A stretch of 11,028 nucleotides of DNA from contig CALKWT010000161.1 in assembly GCA_938003885.1 (NCBI GenBank), forward strand, positions 1 through 11,028, in the 5' to 3' direction. Numbering within the stretch: the stretch's first letter is position 1; each line of letters begins with the position of its first letter. The notes under the pieces were generated by a model that was given only the letters and a program-made list of their open reading frames with translations, did not search any database and was not told the DNA's origin. The translations under genes and the position numbers were made by a program. Source of the stretch: an uncultured Balneolaceae bacterium. Its GTDB lineage: Bacteria; Bacteroidota; Rhodothermia; Balneolales; Balneolaceae. Positions 6,646 through 11,028 of this stretch are shown one piece after another.

Positions 6646-7479
6646 ATGCGCGAGTGGTATGAAAAATTAAAAGAGAACGAAGATCGTTACGGGTTGACGG
6701 TTACAGCAGTTCTGCACTTCATCCTGTTGATCATTGCCATCTTCTATACGTTCGATCTGAACCTTCAAAACCGGGCGGCCTTTATGGAGATCACCCTGGG
6801 AGAGTTCCGCAGCGGAACCCTTGCACAGCAGGCTCCCGTGCAGCAGGAGCAGGTTGCCACTCGTCCGAACCCCTCTGAGATACCGCCTGAGAATCCCGAC
6901 CCCGAGATATCTGAGCCGGTGGAGGAGGTCCAGGAGCAGACCGATGAAACCACAAAACCTGTAAACCTTCCCGAACAGGTAGAAGAGATCGTCTCTGAAG
7001 AGATTGTAGAAACACCGGTAACAGAAGTGATCGATCCGGAAGTTACCCAGGAGTCTGACGAAATTGTCGAAGTGTCTGAACCCCCTCAAACCCAGGAGGC
7101 TGAACAGATCGAGGAAGGAGTGGAAGAGAGTGGAGATGAACGAGGAGCCCAGGGTGCACCCAATGTGGATCAGGGGACCGGACATACTCCCGATCGGTCT
7201 GCGCCCTACGACCTTCAGTGGGAAGGGGAGCTGAATCGATCCCCCATGGTGCAGCCACTACCGAACAACCAGACGAACGAAGAAGCTACCATCACCATCC
7301 GGTTTGAAGTTTTCCCCGATGGCTCACTCGGCAGAATCGTACCCACCCGGAAAATGAATCCGGAGCTGGAGAGAGAAGTGATGAGAACACTCCGCAGCTG
7401 GAGATTCTCCAGACTGCCTTCAGGAGCTCCCCAGGAACCGCAGTGGGGAATCATCACCTTCCGTTTCGTACTGGATTAA
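6646..7479 (+). CDS. TonB/TolA-like energy transducer
   Basis: The 277-residue protein has a membrane anchor at about 17-37, a long periplasmic linker at about 60-200 and a TonB C-terminal domain at about 210-277. That domain shows ITIRFEVFPDGSLGRIVPTR, then LEREVMRTLRSWRF and a final TFRFVLD strand, as in TonB_C. The linker is rich in Pro, Glu, Val and Gln and strongly acidic, unlike the Pro-Lys linker of classical TonB; a few other TonB-like proteins share this. It should pass motor force from the two preceding subunits to an outer-membrane partner. The barrel encoded at the head of the cluster is a possible partner, although its TonB box was not recognised. It starts 10 bases after the ExbD-like gene, with no clear ribosome-binding site, and is the last gene before a terminator-like hairpin. 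A TolA-like role in cell constriction is an alternative. Confidence 0.85.
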   Translation: MREWYEKLKENEDRYGLTVTAVLHFILLIIAIFYTFDLNLQNRAAFMEITLGEFRSGTLAQQAPVQQEQVATRPNPSEIPPENPDPEISEPVEEVQEQTDETTKPVNLPEQVEEIVSEEIVETPVTEVIDPEVTQESDEIVEVSEPPQTQEAEQIEEGVEESGDERGAQGAPNVDQGTGHTPDRSAPYDLQWEGELNRSPMVQPLPNNQTNEEATITIRFEVFPDGSLGRIVPTRKMNPELEREVMRTLRSWRFSRLPSGAPQEPQWGIITFRFVLD

Positions 7480-8000
7480 TCCGGGCAGGCCGCTTATCGC
7501 TTCAAGGTGAGGCAGATCGAATGAAGAAGCAGGGCACTCTTTAGTCACCAATTCAGGAGTAGCCGGTTTTCGATGAAGGCGAACTTCTTCGCCTTCTCTT
7601 CTCTTCTGCCGGCGCTCTTTCAGGTTCTTTCCGGAGGTAACTGGAATACGGCCTGGACTACCATTTCAGCCCACAGGAGTGCTTTATCCAAAGCTCTTTT
7701 CAACACGCTTTCGGGGTAAAGAGGCCGAAAAGGTGTTTGATGTAAATAGTTAAGAAAGTTGGGAACTTTGTGGAGCAATGGGCGTAAGTATCCTCAGACA
7801 TTTCGGCAAGACACCTTATCCTCTCGTTGAGGCAGGGTGAATCTGGTGAGGCACCGCTGGTTTAGCGTGACCGCCTGGATACTTTGCTGAAAGAAATTGA
7901 GTTTTATTGATTGAATGGCCCGGATCAAAAGCCGATGCTCTCCCGTAGTTGAGGGCAACAGGTGTAGATCCGAAGGAAGAGCATACTATACCACCCCAAT
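7480..8000. other. Long stretch without a convincing gene
   Basis: About 520 bases between the TonB-like gene and a strong terminator hold no credible gene on either strand. The minus strand has a 62-codon open frame at 7816-8004 and a 57-codon stop-free stretch at 7623-7793 in another frame. Neither resembles a family I know, and both lack a ribosome-binding site. There are several small perfect hairpins and the sequence TGAGGCAG occurs twice. The region could be a long 3' untranslated part, an unrecognised structured RNA that ends at the terminator, or remains of a decayed gene. The sequence alone does not decide between these. Confidence 0.5.
7575..7608 (+). terminator. Putative terminator hairpin after the TonB-like gene
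   Basis: GAAGGCGAA (7575-7583) and TTCGCCTTC (7588-7596) form a perfect 9-pair stem with a CTTC loop, followed by a T/C-rich tail (TCTTCTCTTCT). It lies 95 bases after the TonB-like stop codon. The tail is not a pure T-run, so termination may be partial. Confidence 0.4.
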
Positions 8001-8056
8001 GCAAATCCGGGAGCGAAACCTCCTTTCTTGTTTCGTTCTCCGGGTTTGCTGTTTTT
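8001..8056 (+). terminator. Very strong stem-loop with T-run (terminator)
   Basis: The arms at 8001-8019 and 8030-8049 pair over 19 positions, with two G-T wobbles, one bulged T and a 10-base loop. The sequence then runs TGTTTTTAAG. This is a textbook rho-independent terminator for + strand transcripts. It sits 25 bases beyond the stop of the convergent M20 peptidase gene, so the stem may also act on that transcript, although the minus-strand side lacks a U-run. Confidence 0.75.
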
Positions 8057-8080
8057 AAGCCTACTCGTTAGTCGGGCGTG

Positions 8081-9454
8081 TTACTCGACAAAATCTGCCA
8101 GCAACTCGAAAAAGCGGGCGGATGTTTTGATTCCCCTATGAAAATCACGAAGGGAGAAACTCTCATTGGGTGAATGGAGAGCATCTTTCGTTAATCCAAA
8201 ACCCATCAAGATAGAGTTCACACCAAGAATCTTTTTAAAATCTGCCACTATCGGAATAGATCCGCCTTCACGGCTGAAAAGCACCTCTTTCTCATAGATA
8301 TCTTCAAATGCTTTAGCAGCTGCCTTCAGTCCGTAGAAATCCAGGTCGATGACAACAGGATGCCCGCCATGGTGGGGGACCACATCCACGGTAACTGTGT
8401 CCGGTGCGATCGACTCCACATAATTGGTAAAGAGTTCAGAAATTTTGTCGGGATCCTGCCCCGGTACCAGGCGCATGCTGATCTTTGCACTTGCTGTTCC
8501 CGGCAGGACGGTCTTCGCACCCTCTCCCTGATAACCGCTCCAGAGGCCATTAACATCCAGTGTTGGCCGGGCCGACGCTCTTTCGAGCGTGGTGTATCCT
8601 TTCTCACCGTGAACCGCCTTCAGGCCGAGATCCTTTTTGTAAGCCTCCTCATCGAAGGGAAGGCGGGCAAACGCTTCACGCTCTTCCGGGGAGAGATCTT
8701 CCACATCATCATAAAATCCAGGTATCTGAATCACACCCTCTTCATCCTTCAATTTGGCAATAATTTCAGCGAGGGCATTGGCTGGATTTTCTACTGCCCC
8801 GCCAAATACGCCGCTGTGCAGGTCACGGTTTGGGCCGGTCACATGCACTTCCATATAAGCGAGGCCGCGTAAGCCATAGGTGATAGAAGGCTGATTCTCT
8901 CCGAACATGGCGGTATCCGAGATGAGCACCATATCGCATTTGAGCAGATCTTTATGCTGTTCGATAAAGGGCACCAGATTCGGGCTTCCGATCTCCTCTT
9001 CCCCCTCCAAGATAAACTTGACGTTCACCGGCAGCTCTGTACCTGTCTTCATATAGGACTGGATCGCTTTGACATGGGTAAACGACTGTCCCTTGTCGTC
9101 GCTGGATCCGCGGGCGTAGACCCGTCCAACCTTGACGGTGGGTTCGAACGGCGGGGTTTTCCAGAGCTCAAGAGGCTCAGGTGGCTGCACATCAAAGTGG
9201 CCGTAAATCAGAACGGTGGGCTTGTCGGGGTGAGGGCACTTCTCTGCGGTTAGAATGGGATGTCCGGGAGTTTCGTGTAACGTCACCTTGTCGAGCCCGA
9301 TGGCAGTAAGCTGGGCAGCCAGAAATTCGCCCGCTTTTTTTACATCCTCTTTATGTCTCGAGTCGGTACTCACACTTGGAATTCGCAGCAACTCAAATAG
9401 CTCTTCCTGAAACGAGTCGATGTTAGAATCAATAAATTTCTGAATCTTACTCAT
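8081..9454 (-). CDS. M20 family metallo-dipeptidase
   Basis: This 457-residue enzyme is a two-zinc M20 peptidase of the CNDP/PepV-like dipeptidase type and should cleave short peptides or related amides in the cytoplasm; no signal peptide is present. The metal ligands and base are all visible: His86 in YGHFDVQPP, bridging Asp119 in RGSSDDKGQ, catalytic Glu153 and ligand Glu154 in EGEEEIGS, Asp180 in ISDTA, and His427 in ALHSPNES. The inserted dimerisation domain (about 190-350) carries the conserved His213 of DLHSGVFGG. Length is normal for the group. It lies 105 bases downstream of the DUF1684 gene in the same direction; the gap is A/T-rich (a TAGAAT hexamer at 9506-9511 on the minus strand), so it may have its own promoter. 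The ATG at 9454 has no obvious ribosome-binding site. The precise substrate is not predictable. Confidence 0.95.
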   Translation of the reverse strand: MSKIQKFIDSNIDSFQEELFELLRIPSVSTDSRHKEDVKKAGEFLAAQLTAIGLDKVTLHETPGHPILTAEKCPHPDKPTVLIYGHFDVQPPEPLELWKTPPFEPTVKVGRVYARGSSDDKGQSFTHVKAIQSYMKTGTELPVNVKFILEGEEEIGSPNLVPFIEQHKDLLKCDMVLISDTAMFGENQPSITYGLRGLAYMEVHVTGPNRDLHSGVFGGAVENPANALAEIIAKLKDEEGVIQIPGFYDDVEDLSPEEREAFARLPFDEEAYKKDLGLKAVHGEKGYTTLERASARPTLDVNGLWSGYQGEGAKTVLPGTASAKISMRLVPGQDPDKISELFTNYVESIAPDTVTVDVVPHHGGHPVVIDLDFYGLKAAAKAFEDIYEKEVLFSREGGSIPIVADFKKILGVNSILMGFGLTKDALHSPNESFSLRDFHRGIKTSARFFELLADFVE

Positions 9455-9559
9455 GATAATTTTTCTGATGAAGGGGTTGTTTACATGGCCTGTAAGCCAC
9501 TATCGATTCTATTAATATAACTTTTTAAGGCCAGAATATCACCCGGGATAGTGTGGAGG

Positions 9560-10489
9560 TCAGAGGCCGGACCATTCGACCGGTATTTTTTCGCCTGCAA
9601 GTATAGGGACATCCAGCCGGTTTTGGGGAGGCGGCAGTTGGCAGGTGGTAAAGGTGTTAAAGGCGCAGGGTGGATTGTATGCCAGGTTGAAATCGAGGAT
9701 GGTCATTTGATCTTCCTGCTCCGGATAATCGATATAGATGTAACGTCCTGCACCGTACGTCTCCTCACCGTTGGTCTGGTCCCCCACAATGATAAAGAGG
9801 CGTTCTGAACCCTCAAGCGCATCCAGTGTATAGAGAACATCTCCGATGGTGAACTCCAGCCTGCCCGGAGAGGGGTACTCCTCCACCTGCCCGAGTACGT
9901 TGGCGATCGGGATGGTAGTGCCTTCAGGATGGGGGATGAAACGGGCCTCACGCCTCCAGACAGGATCGATTTCAAAGTGCGGGAAACCTGTAAACCGATC
10001 CGCTTTTTCATTTTGTTTGTTGTAGAGACGAATGGCTTTGAGGTCCTGACGCGCGATAACCAGCCACTCCAGCTGGTTATAGGTGATATGGGGAACGGTC
10101 TCCATCTCCTCATCATAAATAAGCATGCTGCTGACGGGCTCTTCCTCAATGTAGAATGTGACTCCTTCGCGGGCATTCATCTGCACCTGTTTTCCGCTAT
10201 GGTCGAAGACACCTGCGACCGGTGGAAGTGTGGAGTCGGGAAAGACAATATCGGCTTCGGGGCCGCTGCCAAAGGTGTTTTCCCCCTCCTCCAGAATAAA
10301 CATTCCTGCCAATCTGAGCCACCCGGTGGGGGCAGAGAGGGAAGCGACACGATTTGCCTTCCATTCCGCCACTTCATCCTCATAATTTTCAGGGATGGGC
10401 GCTTGTCCCGGCCGGGAGCCGCTGCAGGCTACAAGTGCGGCGAAGGGGACGGTCCAAAAAAAGAGCTGAATGAGCTGACGGCGTAACAT
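9560..10489 (-). CDS. DUF1684 lipoprotein
   Basis: The 309-residue product begins with a lipoprotein signal: Arg3-Arg4, a hydrophobic core and the lipobox LVAC with Cys22, so it is probably anchored to a membrane facing the periplasm. The rest matches DUF1684. Near the N-terminus W-x3-R and APTGWLRLAGMFILEEGENTFG form the family's first conserved block; near the C-terminus DFNLAYNPPCAFN, TCQLPPPQNRLDVPI and AGEK form the second. The commonest version of the last block reads CPLPP, here CQLPP. The function of this family is not established; a conserved set of Asn, Cys and Pro residues suggests a binding or catalytic site. The gene runs away from the ferredoxin gene and toward the M20 peptidase gene, with which it may share a transcript. 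Confidence 0.9.
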   Translation of the reverse strand: MLRRQLIQLFFWTVPFAALVACSGSRPGQAPIPENYEDEVAEWKANRVASLSAPTGWLRLAGMFILEEGENTFGSGPEADIVFPDSTLPPVAGVFDHSGKQVQMNAREGVTFYIEEEPVSSMLIYDEEMETVPHITYNQLEWLVIARQDLKAIRLYNKQNEKADRFTGFPHFEIDPVWRREARFIPHPEGTTIPIANVLGQVEEYPSPGRLEFTIGDVLYTLDALEGSERLFIIVGDQTNGEETYGAGRYIYIDYPEQEDQMTILDFNLAYNPPCAFNTFTTCQLPPPQNRLDVPILAGEKIPVEWSGL

Positions 10490-10544
10490 GGCAGTAATAG
10501 GCTAATTGTTGGTGATGGTGTGTGTGAATAAAGAGAGCCTTTCT

Positions 10545-10607
10545 AAAAGTATAGAAAAAAGTATGAAATGAACAGTGCCTCAAGGGGAGGACGGCAAGGG
10601 GCAGGAC
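10545..10607. repeat. Two pairs of short direct repeats in a divergent promoter region
   Basis: The 192-base gap between the divergent DUF1684 and ferredoxin genes holds AAAAGTAT twice (10545-10552 and 10557-10564, 12 bases apart). It also holds an imperfect 14-base tandem pair, CAAGGGGAGGAC at 10581-10592 and CAAGGGGCAGGAC at 10595-10607. A minus-strand TATACT (10548-10553) overlaps the first pair and could be a -10 element of the DUF1684 gene. An ATCCTG/CAGGAT inverted pair lies at 10621-10626 and 10650-10655. These are candidate regulator sites only. Confidence 0.3.
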
Positions 10608-10681
10608 ATCGTCCACACTCATCCTGCATCGGAATATTTCTTATCTTGTCAGGATAGTAACAAAAAGAGAAATGAGAATTT

Positions 10682-11028
10682 ATGAGTAAACGTATTCGTA
10701 AGAAAGCAGAGTCCCTGCACATACCAACTGTAAAACGGCATATCTTTCTGTGTGCAGATCAGACGAACCCGAAATGCTGCAGGTATGAAAAAGGAATCGA
10801 GTCGTGGGACTTTTTAAAGAAAAGGCTTAAAGAGCTTCGAATTGACCAGCAAGAGGGGGTGTTTCGCACCAAGGCCAACTGCCTTCGGGTCTGTATGAGA
10901 GGGCCGGTAGCGGTGGTCTATCCCGATGGAGTCTGGTATCACTCCTGTACACCTGAGGTATTGGAGAAGATTATACAGCAGCATCTGATAAAGGGGGTAC
11001 CGGTCCGGGAGTATATGTTTGCAGAAAA
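10682..11028 (+). CDS. Thioredoxin-like 2Fe-2S ferredoxin (partial)
   Basis: The gene begins at ATG 10682 and runs off the window after 115 codons. It encodes a thioredoxin-fold 2Fe-2S ferredoxin of the Shethna/Aquifex type, an electron carrier in the cytoplasm. Cluster cysteines are visible: Cys24 in HIFLCADQ, Cys32 or Cys33 in NPKCC, Cys67 and Cys71 in NCLRVCMRGP. The following VVYPDGVWYHSCTPE stretch and the IIQQHLIKGVPV segment are diagnostic for the family. The visible part covers nearly the whole fold, so only a short C-terminal piece is missing. It is transcribed away from the DUF1684 gene. The N-terminal Lys/Arg-rich lead (residues 3-8) is common in this group. No clear ribosome-binding site is seen. 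Its redox partner is unknown. Confidence 0.92.
   Translation, partial: MSKRIRKKAESLHIPTVKRHIFLCADQTNPKCCRYEKGIESWDFLKKRLKELRIDQQEGVFRTKANCLRVCMRGPVAVVYPDGVWYHSCTPEVLEKIIQQHLIKGVPVREYMFAE

Noticed and set aside
7816..8004. 62-codon minus-strand open frame in the gene-free region
   Set aside because: There is no ribosome-binding site and no recognisable family. It overlaps the arm of the terminator stem-loop and its composition looks like chance coding.
8360..8872. 170-codon + strand open frame opposite the M20 peptidase gene
   Set aside because: The minus strand carries all M20 metal ligands in order, so this frame is a shadow.
9929..10486. 185-codon + strand open frame opposite the DUF1684 gene
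   Set aside because: It is the mirror of a gene with clear family motifs and shows no recognisable protein features of its own.

Overview
The window looks like chromosomal DNA from a Gram-negative bacterium of the Bacteroidota/Rhodothermota/Balneolota group. This is inferred from gene content: a Bacteroidota-style CCDC81-like HU/SPOR protein, an ftsK-lolA pair, a DUF1684 lipoprotein and a thioredoxin-like 2Fe-2S ferredoxin. Few Shine-Dalgarno sequences are clear. Genes are tightly packed, and no tRNA, rRNA, CRISPR array or intact mobile element was seen.

Layout. Positions 1-2114 (+): the 3' end of ftsK (DNA translocase gamma domain), a LolA-like periplasmic lipoprotein carrier overlapping it, and a YbhN/LPG-synthase-type membrane protein overlapping that by ATGA. 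A likely promoter follows at about 2124-2152. Positions 2219-7479 (+) form a second tight cluster of six genes: an outer-membrane beta-barrel that resembles a TonB receptor without its plug, a 67-residue HU-like protein, an HU-linker-TM-SPOR protein, a TolQ/ExbB channel subunit, a TolR/ExbD subunit and a TonB/TolA-like transducer. Positions 7480-8080 hold no convincing gene but contain two hairpins, the second a very strong terminator. Positions 8081-10489 (-): an M20 metallopeptidase and, upstream of it, a DUF1684 lipoprotein. Positions 10682-11028 (+): the start of a 2Fe-2S ferredoxin, divergent from the DUF1684 gene.

How the genes fit together. The most interesting part is 2219-7479. A DNA-binding-type (HU) module is tied through one membrane segment to a peptidoglycan-binding SPOR domain, and a second HU-like domain is made as a separate, translationally coupled small protein. 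Next to it lie a proton-driven Tol/Exb motor and an outer-membrane barrel. Together with ftsK upstream, this suggests machinery that spans nucleoid, inner membrane, cell wall and outer membrane and could coordinate chromosome position with envelope constriction. The HU-SPOR architecture has been discussed for Bacteroidota. The split of its tandem HU domains into two genes, and the linkage to a Tol-like motor and a plug-less barrel, deserve a closer look. All functional links are inferred from sequence and gene order.
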